From Phycisphaerales bacterium (GTDB lineage: Bacteria; Planctomycetota; Phycisphaerae; UBA1845; UTPLA1): 64,000 nt of DNA. Made by a program: the position numbers and the translations under genes. The DNA is taken from the NCBI GenBank assembly GCA_020639075.1, contig JACKHI010000001.1:868001-932000 (forward strand), in the 5' to 3' direction. Shown here piece by piece: positions 25,243-35,294 of this stretch. Each line of letters starts with the position of its first letter. Position 1 is the stretch's first letter. A model generated the notes under the pieces. The model was given only the letters and a program-made list of their open reading frames with translations. It was not told the origin of the DNA and ran no database searches.

Positions 25243-28200
25243 TCACGGAAGCAGAATCTGCAAGAACGAATCAATGTCACGTCCGTCAATTTTGCCATCG
25301 TTGTTTACATCGGATCCTTGGATCGCGAAAAGTGGTGCATTGTCCGGGTCAACTAGTGCGTTTACGAATGGAAGTACGTCTGTGCCGTTGACAAGGCCAT
25401 CGCCTGAGGCGTCGCCTGCGACGATCTGCGGAGAGTAGTCGCATACATCACCAAATCCATCGCCGTCCAGGTCCTGTTGCATGGGATTTGCAGCGAATTG
25501 GCAATTGTCGGCATCATCAGGAATGCCGTCATTGTCATCATCCATATCGCAGTCGTCGCCGCTAAGGTCCTCGTCGTTGTCCGCCTGTCCAGGGTTAACA
25601 ACCAACGGACAATTGTCTGAGACATCCGCAACACCGTCATTGTCGTCGTCCGGATCGCATTCGTTTCCAAAATTGTCGCCGTCAGTGTCGATTTGTGAGG
25701 GATTGGGATCTCCTGGACAGTTATCGCAAGCGTCGCCCCAATTGTCGGAATCGGTATCGAGCTGTGAGGGATTCTGGACTGTCGGACAATTATCGCAGAC
25801 ATCACCGAAGCCATCTGTGTCACTATCCGCCTGATTGGGATTCGGTATGGTGGGGCAGTTGTCGAGCATGGGTGGAATGCCATCGCCATCATCATCATCG
25901 TCGGTGCAACCGTTTCGGTTTGCATCAACCTCGAATCGATACAGATATGCCCGACCGAGATTTTGCGGACTGATGAACTGGTCCCATTCGGCACCCACGA
26001 CGAGGTCGCCGCGTCCGTCACCATTGGTATCTCTAACGCCTGCGACGGCGCCTCCAAACCACCCGAACTCATTTGGTGTTGGTGACGATACCCGCCAAAG
26101 TAGCTGGCCGTTCAAGCCCGAAAAGACGTACGCGCCGCCCGCATTGAAAGGCTGTCCAGACAGGGACTCTCGATCCGCTCCGACCGCCAGATCGCCACGT
26201 CCATCGCCATCAACATCCGGTATGCCAGAGACGGACGCACCGAATCGTCCCTCGGCCTGTTCAATTGGCGATGCGAGTATGAATAGAAGGCTCCCGGTCG
26301 CTCCTGAGAACACGTAGGCCCGCCCGGTATTCTCCGCGATCAATCCGGGGTCTTCACCCGGCGCTCCAATCAGGATGTCGCCAAAGCCATCGGAATTGAC
26401 GTCCGGCACACCGGCAACCGACCAACCAAAATTGCCAAAGAGTTCTTCATTGGGGGATTGCAGAGTACGTAGCAACAAACCGGTCATACCCGAGAAGACA
26501 TAGACGCGGCCTGCACCATCTGGACTTGAGCCAGGATCTTCCTGAAACGCGCCAACAACGATGTCGTTCCTGCCATCGCCATCTACGTCCGGCACGCCGG
26601 AGACCGAAAAACCAAACCAACCGTCTAGTTCGGCGTTCGGAGAAGTCAACGACCAAATGACGCTGCCAGTCGCACCTGAATACACATAGGCTCGGCCTGC
26701 ATTCTCGTCTCCACCATTTTCAAGATATGCGCCGACGATGACATCGCCTCGATTGTCGGCATTCACATCGAGTAGTCCGCCAACGGCCCAGCCAAAGTTG
26801 CCGTTCTCTTCCGGACTCTGAGAAGTCAGGCTACGCAGTAACGCCCCGTTAACGCCGGAGTAGATGTACGCCTTGCCGGAATCGAGTGGTGTGTTGGCAC
26901 CGGGGTTTTCATACGGAGCACCCACGATCACATCGCCGCGGCCGTCACCGTTGACATCAACGATGCCGGCCACGGTCTGACCGAATCCGCCGCCTAATTC
27001 TTCGTTCGGCGAGACCAACGTGCGGATCACAGCGCCAGTTGACCCTGACAGGAGATAGGCCCTGCCAGCATCATCAGGACTCGCGCCGGGATCTTCCAGA
27101 TAGGCCCCAATGATGACGTCGCCACGCGCGTCACCATTGACGTCTGGAACCCCGCCAACGGCATATCCAAAGAACCCGTCATCCTCGGGATTCGCTGAAA
27201 CCAAAGTCGTCGTCGGTACTGAAGTGAAGGGACAAACGTCGCATGGGTTGCCCACGCCATCCCAATCATCATCATCCTGCGTCACATTTGACGAAGCCGG
27301 GCAGTTGTCACAAAGATTGCCGATACCATCACCATCCGAGTCGAGCTGGCTTTCGTTTGACTTGTTTCGGCAGTTGTCACACATATCGCCGACATCGTCC
27401 CCGTCGACATCGGACTGATCGGCGTTGGTCACGGACTCGCAGTTGTCGCAGGCGTCGCCATAGGAATCGCCGTCGGAGTTCTCCTGACCGGGATTGTACA
27501 ATGCCAGGCAATTGTCACATGAGTCGCCTACTCCGTCAAAATCGCCGTCCGCCTGTTCGGCGTTCCACTCCGTTAAGCAATTATCGCAGACGTCGCCCAA
27601 CCCATCCCCGTCGCTATCGCCTTGACTAGCATTTGCATCAAACGGACAATTATCTGTACTGTCAATTACGCCATCATTGTCATCGTCATCATCACATACA
27701 TCGCCAACGAAGTCGAGGTCGTTGTCTTCCTGCCCTGGATTTGAATGCAATGGACAATTGTCAAAGGTGTCGGGAACGGTATCGTTGTCGTCGTCATCGT
27801 CACAGACATCGCCAACGAGGTCGAGGTCGTTATCTTCCTGCCCCGGATTTGGATGCAATGGACAATTGTCAAAGGTGTCAGGGACGCTGTCGTTGTCGTC
27901 GTCATCGTCACAGACATCGCCAACGAGGTCGAGGTCGTTGTCTTCCTGCCCCGGATTTGAGTATAGTGGACAGTTGTCGCTGTCGTCGAGGACACCGTCA
28001 TTATCATCATCGGCATCAAGGTAATCTGGGACACCATCACTGTCGGTATCTGCCGGCCCAAGACCAGTGAATACGTAAGCGGCACCGGAATTGGAAGCGT
28101 TGTTGTTCGACTGATTGCCGTTTACACCTGTAGAGCTACTGTCCTCGTTGCTAGCCGCGACGAGTACCGTGTCGCCAGAAACATCTACAGAAATGCCAAA

Positions 28201-30129
28201 TAAGTCCCCCTGATTCGTATTTGAAGCTTTTAGGTAGGCTTGCTGGTTCCAGTCGTCGTCCGTGCGAACGAATACATACGCAGCGCCGGATATTGCCCCG
28301 CTATTGCTTGTCTGATTGCCATTAATACCTGTGGCGTCACTGTCCTCCCATTTGGCTCCGACCACAATCGTATCTCCCGAAATCGCGGACGACCAGCCGA
28401 AACTGTCGCCCCCGTCACCGTTTGATGCCTTGAGGTAGGCCTGTTGGCTCCAGGTCTCTCCGTTGCGGATGAAGACATAGGCGGCGCCGGATTGACTGGG
28501 GGCGCCTGGGGGGCCACCTTCTCGGTCGGCACCAACGACCAACGTGTTATCAGAGATGTCCACCGAAATTCCGAAAGTAGCGCCAACCTGAGGGTTCGAG
28601 GCCTTCAAGTATGCTTCTTGGGTCCAAATCGACCCGCTGCGGACAAAGACGTACGCGGCGCCCTGAGCGTTTCCCGCGTTGTTGGCCTGATCGCCGTTGA
28701 TACCTGCAGCGGTGCTATCCTCAGAAGGTGCCCCAACCACCACCGCGTCGCCACTTGCGGCCATCGACCTGCCAAATTGGTCGCCCGCCCCCGTGTTCGA
28801 TGCTTTGAGGTAGGCCTGCTGGCTCCACGCTGTGCCGCTGCGGACGAAGACGTAGGCCGCGCCGGAATCGGGAGCACTGTTGTCGGCCCCGTTGCCGTCG
28901 ATCCCCGTGGCGCTGCTGTCCTCAAAGTACGCCGTGACCACCACCGTGTCGCCGCTAACCGCCACCGAGCCACCGAAAAAGTCGCCCGCCTCGGTGTTTG
29001 AGGCCTTGAGGTAGGCCTGCTGGCTCCAGAGCCCCCCGTTGCGGACGAAGACGTAGACCGCGCCAGAATTGGAAGCACTGTTGTCGGCCCCGTTGCCGTT
29101 GCCCCCGGTGGCGCTACTGTCCTCGCGAGGCGCCCCGACCACAACCGTGTCGCCGCTGACGGCTACATAGTAGCCAAAGGCGTCGCCCGCCCCGGTGTTC
29201 GAGGCCTTGAGGTAGGCTTGTTGGGCCCACACTCCATCGCTGCGTACAAAGACATAGGCCGCACCCGATTCGAGGGCGCTGTTGTTACCCTGATTACCAT
29301 TTATGCCGATGGCGCTGCTGTCCTCAGCAGGGGCCCCGAGTACCACCGTATCGCCATCAATAGCCACCACATTCAAAAAATCATCAGCCCCAGTGTTGGA
29401 GGCCTTAAGGTAGGCCTGTTGGACCACGGGGTCGATGGTAATCGGGTAAAGCGCGTCGCCGTCTTCAACAGTCAGGCGCAGATTACCGTCAACAAAGTCG
29501 AATTGAGCAGGAATCGTGTCGCCGTTCGCGTCAACAGCGCTCAGGCCGGAGTAATTCAAGACCGAAGCTCCGGATCCGTCGATAAATGTCACGTCGACTC
29601 CACCGTTTCCAATAACCGGCCGTAGAGTACCCTCGACTGCAAGCACAATTTCAAGTGGTCCGCCTCTGGGTAATGGCTCACGCAAAGTGTATCCGTGTTC
29701 TAATCCGCGATGGTCGTTGATGAACCATTCGGTGAGAGTTGAATTCCACTCATAAGTGAGCTTTTGTCTGTCGGTTTCGACGCAAGGAGCCTCAGAGAGT
29801 GCACTGATTGCGCCATCGCGTGAGAGCCGAACGAGGCGCAGCCCCCACGACCAACTCTGATGATCCGGAGAAAGCCTGAATCCGCGTCCGTCGAATATAG
29901 CTCGCCACTCTTGACCCGGATTTCGAGCGACATGACCGTTGTCGACGACTACGATTGTATGTAGATGCGCAATGTAGGCCGCACGAATATCTGACCAGTC
30001 TGAATCGGAAAGTTCCGCTGATCGATCTTTGAAGTTGTCGCTCCCGCTGGCGCCTGCGGTCATATCCCTTCGGAATAGTGACGACATGAACAACACAGCA
30101 AAGACGAGCATCACGATCCGGTGCTTCAT
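25243..30129 (-). CDS. Large secreted FG-GAP / TSP3 / dockerin protein
   Basis: A 1628-residue exported protein starting at ATG 30129 (MKHRIVMLVFAVLFMSS), a typical signal peptide; upstream codons in frame lie in the 3' end of the neighbouring gene. About residues 230-690 hold seven repeats with QQAYLKASNTGAGD and SGDTVVVGAP, and 690-970 hold TSP3 repeats (DNCPLHPNPGQEDND, GDVCDDDDDND). About 973-1400 hold seven FG-GAP units (FGYAVGGVPDVNGDARGDV), which resemble beta-propeller blades; 1406-1563 hold more TSP3. The C-terminus (about 1566-1628: DASGDGLVNGTDVL, DVNNDGKIDGRDID) is a dockerin-like Ca-binding pair. Likely extracellular or envelope-attached adhesion or matrix protein. The upstream secreted gene lies 28 nt away. 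Confidence 0.85.
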   Translation of the reverse strand: MKHRIVMLVFAVLFMSSLFRRDMTAGASGSDNFKDRSAELSDSDWSDIRAAYIAHLHTIVVVDNGHVARNPGQEWRAIFDGRGFRLSPDHQSWSWGLRLVRLSRDGAISALSEAPCVETDRQKLTYEWNSTLTEWFINDHRGLEHGYTLREPLPRGGPLEIVLAVEGTLRPVIGNGGVDVTFIDGSGASVLNYSGLSAVDANGDTIPAQFDFVDGNLRLTVEDGDALYPITIDPVVQQAYLKASNTGADDFLNVVAIDGDTVVLGAPAEDSSAIGINGNQGNNSALESGAAYVFVRSDGVWAQQAYLKASNTGAGDAFGYYVAVSGDTVVVGAPREDSSATGGNGNGADNSASNSGAVYVFVRNGGLWSQQAYLKASNTEAGDFFGGSVAVSGDTVVVTAYFEDSSATGIDGNGADNSAPDSGAAYVFVRSGTAWSQQAYLKASNTGAGDQFGRSMAASGDAVVVGAPSEDSTAAGINGDQANNAGNAQGAAYVFVRSGSIWTQEAYLKASNPQVGATFGISVDISDNTLVVGADREGGPPGAPSQSGAAYVFIRNGETWSQQAYLKASNGDGGDSFGWSSAISGDTIVVGAKWEDSDATGINGNQTSNSGAISGAAYVFVRTDDDWNQQAYLKASNTNQGDLFGISVDVSGDTVLVAASNEDSSSTGVNGNQSNNNASNSGAAYVFTGLGPADTDSDGVPDYLDADDDNDGVLDDSDNCPLYSNPGQEDNDLDLVGDVCDDDDDNDSVPDTFDNCPLHPNPGQEDNDLDLVGDVCDDDDDNDTVPDTFDNCPLHSNPGQEDNDLDFVGDVCDDDDDNDGVIDSTDNCPFDANASQGDSDGDGLGDVCDNCLTEWNAEQADGDFDGVGDSCDNCLALYNPGQENSDGDSYGDACDNCESVTNADQSDVDGDDVGDMCDNCRNKSNESQLDSDGDGIGNLCDNCPASSNVTQDDDDWDGVGNPCDVCPFTSVPTTTLVSANPEDDGFFGYAVGGVPDVNGDARGDVIIGAYLEDPGASPDDAGRAYLLSGSTGAVIRTLVSPNEELGGGFGQTVAGIVDVNGDGRGDVIVGAPYENPGANTPLDSGKAYIYSGVNGALLRSLTSQSPEENGNFGWAVGGLLDVNADNRGDVIVGAYLENGGDENAGRAYVYSGATGSVIWSLTSPNAELDGWFGFSVSGVPDVDGDGRNDIVVGAFQEDPGSSPDGAGRVYVFSGMTGLLLRTLQSPNEELFGNFGWSVAGVPDVNSDGFGDILIGAPGEDPGLIAENTGRAYVFSGATGSLLFILASPIEQAEGRFGASVSGIPDVDGDGRGDLAVGADRESLSGQPFNAGGAYVFSGLNGQLLWRVSSPTPNEFGWFGGAVAGVRDTNGDGRGDLVVGAEWDQFISPQNLGRAYLYRFEVDANRNGCTDDDDDGDGIPPMLDNCPTIPNPNQADSDTDGFGDVCDNCPTVQNPSQLDTDSDNWGDACDNCPGDPNPSQIDTDGDNFGNECDPDDDNDGVADVSDNCPLVVNPGQADNDEDLSGDDCDMDDDNDGIPDDADNCQFAANPMQQDLDGDGFGDVCDYSPQIVAGDASGDGLVNGTDVLPFVNALVDPDNAPLFAIQGSDVNNDGKIDGRDIDSFLQILLP
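27690..28010. repeat. Three near-identical 108-bp TSP3 tandem units
   Basis: Within the FG-GAP/TSP3 gene, 36-codon units containing DNCPLHPNPGQEDNDLD recur in a row, with only a few base changes between neighbours. The DNA similarity implies recent expansion by slippage or unequal recombination. Confidence 0.8.
28200..29430. repeat. Seven tandem ~180-bp coding repeats (QQAYLKASN units)
   Basis: On the minus strand each unit encodes a W-QQAYLKASN start, a GD-FG segment, SGDTVVVGAP and a SGAAYVFVR end, about 60 residues per unit. Neighbouring units share long identical runs in DNA, so copy number may vary between strains. Confidence 0.8.
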
Positions 30130-30157
30130 ATGTTCCCGCTTTTCCCTTGATGTTGAG

Positions 30158-31234
30158 TTACGGGCATTCGTGGCCTCTTGAATGCCAGAGCCGTCCATCC
30201 CCGTCTCGACAGAGCTCGTCAACTGAAATAGTCAACACGTGAGCTGCCGGGCAAGCACACCGGACCCATCCTGCCGGACAGCTTGTCGTCACTTCAACAG
30301 GTGATGCAATGTTTGCGCCGGTCGGGGTGCTCGACGTATTGGCCACTTCGTCAAGTCCAAATCCGATGAAGTCGATTACGGGGCCGGCCGTTGCATCAAG
30401 TAGTTCCATTCTCGAAAGCACTGCGGGTGTGCTCTTGAGAACCTGAAATGACGCGACGCTCGCATTCGCAAGGTTTAGGGGAAGCGAGAGCGCGCCGCCT
30501 ATGGCAATCAGCGGGTCAAGGTATTCATCGACTTTCTGTATTGCTGCAGCCTGCCGTGCCTCGTTTGCCTTGTCGGGGTCAAGTCCGTCTCCGGCAATCT
30601 GCATCACTCCTTTTGTGAGCCGGGCGATACCGCCGACCTGTCCACCAAGTATGCCAGCCCATCCCAAGGTTGCCCAAAGTCCAGTCGCAGTGAGTAGAGC
30701 GGGAGCTGACAGGAATGTTGTCGCGATCCCCAGAGCGCCTATGATGATGTTCGCAGCACCCGTTGAGAACAAGCGGCCGGAAGGATCAAAATTTCGCGAA
30801 AGTGCTCGCATATCCGCCCAGAGGGCTGGCTCGTCCATAGACAGCAAGGGACCACCGGTCGCAGCATCCACAAGCGTGAACAAGCCTTCGTCCGGCGTGC
30901 CATAATCAACGAATACTGTCCCGCTCGGCCCAACGATTCGATCAATCACCCCCTCGGCTGTAAAGTCCAACCGGAGAACAAGAGCCGTTCGCTCATCCTG
31001 ATACACAATGTGATCGACGCGAACCGGCACACCGTCCGTGGCCTCGCCGAACATGAACAACGAACCGAGACTCTCCAACTCGGCGTACAGCAATAGCCCC
31101 GAGTCCTGATCCTGAAGGACCGAGACTTCGATGGTCGCAGCGCTTGAGCCCAACACCGGGTTCGCAACGCAACTGAAATCGAACACTTGCAGAGGAACAA
31201 GGAGCGCGACGATCAGTGCTTGACGCCATCTCAT
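30158..31234 (-). CDS. Secreted hypothetical protein upstream of the FG-GAP gene
   Basis: A 358-residue protein with a signal peptide (MRWRQALIVALLVPLQVFDF) followed by SCVANP, which could be a lipobox-like Cys near residue 22. A beta-rich N-terminal third precedes a Gly/Ala-rich hydrophobic middle (about 165-215: INIIIGALGIATTF-like and GWAGILGGQVGG) that could be one or two membrane segments or a packed helical hairpin. The C-terminal 40 residues have six cysteines (CPAGWVRCACPAAH...C...C). No family recognised. It is 28 nt upstream of the FG-GAP/TSP3 gene in the same orientation, so the two are probably co-transcribed. Confidence 0.7.
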   Translation of the reverse strand: MRWRQALIVALLVPLQVFDFSCVANPVLGSSAATIEVSVLQDQDSGLLLYAELESLGSLFMFGEATDGVPVRVDHIVYQDERTALVLRLDFTAEGVIDRIVGPSGTVFVDYGTPDEGLFTLVDAATGGPLLSMDEPALWADMRALSRNFDPSGRLFSTGAANIIIGALGIATTFLSAPALLTATGLWATLGWAGILGGQVGGIARLTKGVMQIAGDGLDPDKANEARQAAAIQKVDEYLDPLIAIGGALSLPLNLANASVASFQVLKSTPAVLSRMELLDATAGPVIDFIGFGLDEVANTSSTPTGANIASPVEVTTSCPAGWVRCACPAAHVLTISVDELCRDGDGRLWHSRGHECP

Positions 31235-31753
31235 AGGGACTCATCCCATAGCTTGCCAGAACAGGTGATTAACCACCAATAACTTTGTTGGAGTGTGAAA
31301 ACGTGAACAGTCCTGACGGGACTCCAAGCCTCCCCCATTCGACGTATCATAATCGAGGCTCTCGTTTCCTATCAAGCAAAATGCACCACCCGCCCCCCCC
31401 CCCAGTAGGACGGCCCTTCAGGGCTCAAGAAGTCGGAAAACCCTGATGTAATACCGCGAGCGCGAAGTCGATACAAACCCTCAGCTCGACAAAATCACGG
31501 ATTCCGAACGGGCGTCAAGAAAACACGTTTGTGATGGCAGGTCTCGGTGGCAGAATCAATCACCAAATGAACGACGCGATCACCTCAATTCGGGGAATGA
31601 ATCTCTTACTCAAGTCGAGCTTTTGGGGCACCCTTGGTGCGGTCTCATTTCAATTCGGCACAGGCAGCCTGATTGGCTGCTGCCATTCTGCCGATGATCC
31701 GCCGCATCAATGGCTGCGGCAAGTCGCTGCGAGGACATGCGCTCAGTCACTTG
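31235..31753. other. Intergenic region with an 11-C tract
   Basis: About 520 bp between the terminase 3' end and the secreted-protein operon. It has a run of 11 C at 31393-31403 that may vary in length. I see no supported gene or RNA. Confidence 0.4.
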
Positions 31754-33391
31754 TCACCAGTCACCGCGCGTGACGGACTCGCTGTAGTACATCGGCGGCT
31801 CGAATTTGGGAACGACTATGACAGGCGGCCTAGCGATTCTCGCAGTCGCCACCGCCATCTCCAAGGCATCCGGTCCATCGTCATGCTTCGCCTTCGGAAA
31901 GAGCCGCAGCTGTTCGAGCAGCTGCGAATGACGCCGACTGAATTTCAAGGTTCCCGATCGAACCAGCGGTTGCAGGCTCTGGATCCGACCGATCTTGTCG
32001 GTCGTGTGAACGATCGGCTCGACGGGTAGGTACAGGCTCGCCTCGCAGGATCGACGCTGAAGCTCATCCGCCAGGAAGCTCTGGAACTGGTTGGTCTCGA
32101 ATCCGAACCGGGCGTACTTCCGAAGGCGCTGGTACTCGAGGATCGTCTCCAGGAGACGATCGGGTTTCCGGCGGGCGATGTCTGCATCAATCACGTAGAG
32201 GGTGCCGTTTTTGCTGTCACGAATCAGGGTGATGATCGCCGAATCGTCGGCATGCCTGCCCTCCTTCCCGAGACTCGGATCACAGGCGCCGATGTATTGG
32301 GCATTGAATCCGAGGTGGGCGATCAGGCCCGCCTCGCTCGACCACTGGTCCTCCCAGAATGTAAAATCCTCATCCAGGAAGTAGCAGTCGGCGGGATTGA
32401 CGGGTTCATTCTGCTTTTCGGCGTCAAAGGCAGCCGGCCCTTCCGTCTCGCGCATCAACATGAGGGCGTAGTAGTCCTCGCGCTCCGCCCAGAGCACTTC
32501 GGTGTCGGCCAGCATCAATTCGGCGTGGTCGTCGAAGTAGCGTCGCGCAGCCTCCGGTCCATCCGCGCCCTCATATTGCTCTCGGCGTCGAAGAATCGAG
32601 ATCCATCGTTCCCAGAGTTCCTGCGCCGGCGACCATCGGATCACCGAACGATAGATCCTCGATTGCCAGGTCGGGCTTTTGGCCGGATCCGTCAATCGCG
32701 CCAGCAGGCTGTCGTAGTGCTGAATCGTTCCGACGACGACGACATCCGTATCCGTGGCGCCGGCCTTCAAGATGGCGCGGTTGAACCAGTTGTCCACCTT
32801 GGTTCGGGATTCGGCGGTGGCCGTGTTGTCGGCGCTCTCCACGTCGTCGAGGAGAATCAAATCAGGGCGATCGGCGCCATGGCGCAGGCCGCGGATGTTC
32901 TGACCGAGTCCCAGAGCCATCACTTTGACCTGATTGTGGGTGATGATCTCGTCAAGACGCCACCTCGGTGGCCGGGGGACCTGTCCCGTGGTCTCGCAGA
33001 CTTCAGGGAATGCTTCGATCAGGCGCTGGTTGGCGACCAGTTCCTGTTTCACATGGTCGAGGAAGCCGGATGCCTTCTCGGCCGTGTCCGAAAGCATGAC
33101 GATGAACTTCTTCCGGCAGTAACAGATACACCAGAGCACGAAGAGCAGGCTGACCAGCGTGCTCTTGGCACTGCCGCGCGGCGCCGCGACGGCCATCCGG
33201 CCACCTTGTTCCGTCGGTAAGCCCTCGAGCATCCTGTAGATCGCTTTGTGCATCCCGCTCGGGGCAATCCTGACATGGTGCGGGAAGTAGAGGCCGGCAA
33301 ATGCCGAGAGACTGAATTCCCCCGCCTCGCGCTCCAGTGCACGGAGTTTCCCGGCGAGGTGAGTCAGCTGTAGTTGCGAGGTCCGGTTCAT
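31754..33391 (-). CDS. Phage large terminase subunit
   Basis: A 545-residue terminase. The N-terminal ATPase has Walker A PRGSAKST (71-78) and Walker B LILLDDVE (about 175-182). The C-terminal RNase H-like nuclease has GACDPSLGKEGRHADDSAII and a late acidic patch HDDGPDALEMAV. Terminases translocate and cut concatemeric phage DNA at a portal. The ATG at 33391 overlaps the small-subunit-like gene in an ATGA arrangement. No portal, capsid or protease gene follows, so the packaging cassette is isolated. Two C-terminal fragments of related terminases lie at 20929-21673 and 38035-38360. Intact as read. Confidence 0.9.
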   Translation of the reverse strand: MNRTSQLQLTHLAGKLRALEREAGEFSLSAFAGLYFPHHVRIAPSGMHKAIYRMLEGLPTEQGGRMAVAAPRGSAKSTLVSLLFVLWCICYCRKKFIVMLSDTAEKASGFLDHVKQELVANQRLIEAFPEVCETTGQVPRPPRWRLDEIITHNQVKVMALGLGQNIRGLRHGADRPDLILLDDVESADNTATAESRTKVDNWFNRAILKAGATDTDVVVVGTIQHYDSLLARLTDPAKSPTWQSRIYRSVIRWSPAQELWERWISILRRREQYEGADGPEAARRYFDDHAELMLADTEVLWAEREDYYALMLMRETEGPAAFDAEKQNEPVNPADCYFLDEDFTFWEDQWSSEAGLIAHLGFNAQYIGACDPSLGKEGRHADDSAIITLIRDSKNGTLYVIDADIARRKPDRLLETILEYQRLRKYARFGFETNQFQSFLADELQRRSCEASLYLPVEPIVHTTDKIGRIQSLQPLVRSGTLKFSRRHSQLLEQLRLFPKAKHDDGPDALEMAVATARIARPPVIVVPKFEPPMYYSESVTRGDW

Positions 33392-34005
33392 GGCGTGTCC
33401 CCCACCACGGTCGATGCGACGTAATCGATCTGCGCGGTCAATCGACCGCGCTGCACTTCATCCCTCAGTTGCTCGATCATCGCCGAGTCGCCGGCCGTGC
33501 CGAGTGACCTGAGTTTTTCGATGCGCCGCTCCAGGTCGTCGTAACCCGCAAGCGGCTCGATGACGACGTGCTGATGGACGTCGGCCACGATGCCGGTCGG
33601 AACCTTGGGCAGATACCCCACCGACTGCAGAGTTTCGACGCACTCCTTCGTGACCTTCCATACGGATTGCTCCGCCATCAATCGTTCCATGGCCGAGGTA
33701 TTCTTCTCGCGGGCGATCCGGCGCAGGTGGACCCGAGAGCTCTCCGCCTGATGAAGGAGATCCCCCACCACTCGTTCCACCATCGCTGGATCCCTTCGTA
33801 CGGCGTTGGCATCACGGATCTCGATGAGATCGCGCTGAATGGTTCTCTCATGGCGGCCGAGTACCTGTGCAATCTCTGAGGTCTGATACCCCTCGAATCG
33901 CAGGAACTCCACGCAGCGCTTCCGGTCCTCGGCGCTGAGGCTGCCCGGGGCAATCTGCCTCGACTTGATCTGCTGGATCAGCGAGATAACGGGTGCTTCC
34001 TTCAT
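33388..34005 (-). CDS. Small terminase-like HTH protein
   Basis: A 205-residue protein between the methyltransferase and large terminase genes, overlapping both by 4 nt (ATGA at each end). Residues 20-60 form an HTH (KRCVEFLRFEGYQTSEIAQV, RHERTIQRDLIEIRD) resembling Sigma-70-region-4-like or TerS DNA-binding domains. The rest is helical. Position and HTH fit a terminase small subunit, which recognises packaging sites and recruits the large subunit. Sequence alone does not prove it; a transcription regulator is the alternative. Start ATG at 34005. Confidence 0.65.
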   Translation of the reverse strand: MKEAPVISLIQQIKSRQIAPGSLSAEDRKRCVEFLRFEGYQTSEIAQVLGRHERTIQRDLIEIRDANAVRRDPAMVERVVGDLLHQAESSRVHLRRIAREKNTSAMERLMAEQSVWKVTKECVETLQSVGYLPKVPTGIVADVHQHVVIEPLAGYDDLERRIEKLRSLGTAGDSAMIEQLRDEVQRGRLTAQIDYVASTVVGDTP

Positions 34006-35294
34006 ACCGTCACCTCCAGCCGGAAGCGCTCGACCAATTGGGGTTCGGCATTCTCCTCGCCGACGCACGCGATGTAGCGACGCGCGATCGCGTCGCAGTA
34101 CCGCGGGTCGATCTCGATCCCGCAGCACCGGCGCTCAAGCCCCTCGGCGGCGATCAGCGTGCTGCCCGAACCGAGGAAGACATCCAGCACAGTATCGCCC
34201 CGCCGTGACGAGTTGCGCAGCGCCCGCCCCGCCAGGGCGATCGGCTTCTGCGTCGGATGGTTGTAGCTCTTCGTGCGATCGCGACGAATCTGCCAGAGTG
34301 TGCTCTCGTTGGTGGGCCCGAACCACCGATGGGCGCCGCCGCCCTGCTTCCAGCCGTAGAGGCAGAATTCCGTCTGCTGGTTGTAATCGCCGTAGCCGAT
34401 GGCGAAGGATTCCTTGGCCCACGTGATTACGCTGGAGACGTGGATCTGCTTCTCGGTGAGCATCGTGTGCATGGGGCCGAACTGGCGATGGCCGTTCCAG
34501 ACATAGAATGCCGCGCCCGGCGCCATCGAATCCAGAACATGGTCGAGGATCTGCCGCAGCCATGACTCGTAGTCGGATTGGCTGAGGTCATCCATGTAGA
34601 TCCGCTGCCACTGGCGCGACTGCTTCGGGCGCGCCTTCTGCGGTGTCGGTCGATCACCCCCGTAATAGGCCACGTTGTATGGCGGATCCGTGAACACCAC
34701 GTCGGCCTTCCGGCCATCCAGTACTCTCGCCACATCCTCGGCCTTTGCCGAGTCGCCGCAGAGCAGTCGATGCCGCCCCAGATCAAGCAGTTCACCCGGC
34801 TGCGTCACCGGCGGCAGCGACTCGGCCTGCTCCAGCGCATCGTCAAGATCAAAGTCGTCCTCAGACGTCTCCTCCTGCCAGTTGACGCGGTCGAGCAGTT
34901 CGCCGAGCTCAGCCTGATCGAAGCCGGTGATCGACACATCAAAACCCGGATCACCGCCAAGATCCTGCAGCAGCGCCGCGAGCAGGTCCTCATCCCAGTC
35001 GCCCTGCACCTTGTTCAGGGCAATGTTCAGCGCCTTCTCCTGTTCAAGTGCCAAGTCCACGACGCTGACCGAGACCTTCACTTCGCCCCGCTCGCGCAGC
35101 ACCTTGAAACGCTGGTGGCCGCCAACGAGGTTGCCGGTCTGCTGATTCCAAACAAGCGGTTCCACGCAGCCGAAGGTGTCGAGGCTGCGTTTCAGCTTCT
35201 CGTACTCGGCATCGCCCGGCTGGAGATCCTTCCTGGGGTTGTAGGGCGCGGGATTGATGCGCGAGATAGGGATCAAACGGATGGTGAGTTTCAT
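34002..35294 (-). CDS. ParB-domain DNA methyltransferase (N6-adenine or N4-cytosine, beta class)
   Basis: A 430-residue protein joining a ParB/Srx-like N-terminal domain (1-95: NPAPYNPRKDL, GNLVGGHQRFKVL) to a DNA methyltransferase. Catalytic motif DPPYN (203-207) precedes the AdoMet-binding motif FLGSGST (373-379), the order of beta-class enzymes; NHPTQKP lies between. Such ParB-MTases are common in phages and mobile elements, where they modify element DNA to evade restriction. It starts the MTase-TerS-TerL cassette with 4-nt overlaps. An inverted repeat CCTGAGC/GCTCAGG at 35333-35352, about 40 nt upstream, may be an operator or attenuator. Confidence 0.88.
   Translation of the reverse strand: MKLTIRLIPISRINPAPYNPRKDLQPGDAEYEKLKRSLDTFGCVEPLVWNQQTGNLVGGHQRFKVLRERGEVKVSVSVVDLALEQEKALNIALNKVQGDWDEDLLAALLQDLGGDPGFDVSITGFDQAELGELLDRVNWQEETSEDDFDLDDALEQAESLPPVTQPGELLDLGRHRLLCGDSAKAEDVARVLDGRKADVVFTDPPYNVAYYGGDRPTPQKARPKQSRQWQRIYMDDLSQSDYESWLRQILDHVLDSMAPGAAFYVWNGHRQFGPMHTMLTEKQIHVSSVITWAKESFAIGYGDYNQQTEFCLYGWKQGGGAHRWFGPTNESTLWQIRRDRTKSYNHPTQKPIALAGRALRNSSRRGDTVLDVFLGSGSTLIAAEGLERRCCGIEIDPRYCDAIARRYIACVGEENAEPQLVERFRLEVTV

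Noticed and set aside
27690..28010. CRISPR array
   Set aside because: The 108-bp repeats are in frame and encode TSP3 units; there are no unique spacers between short identical repeats.
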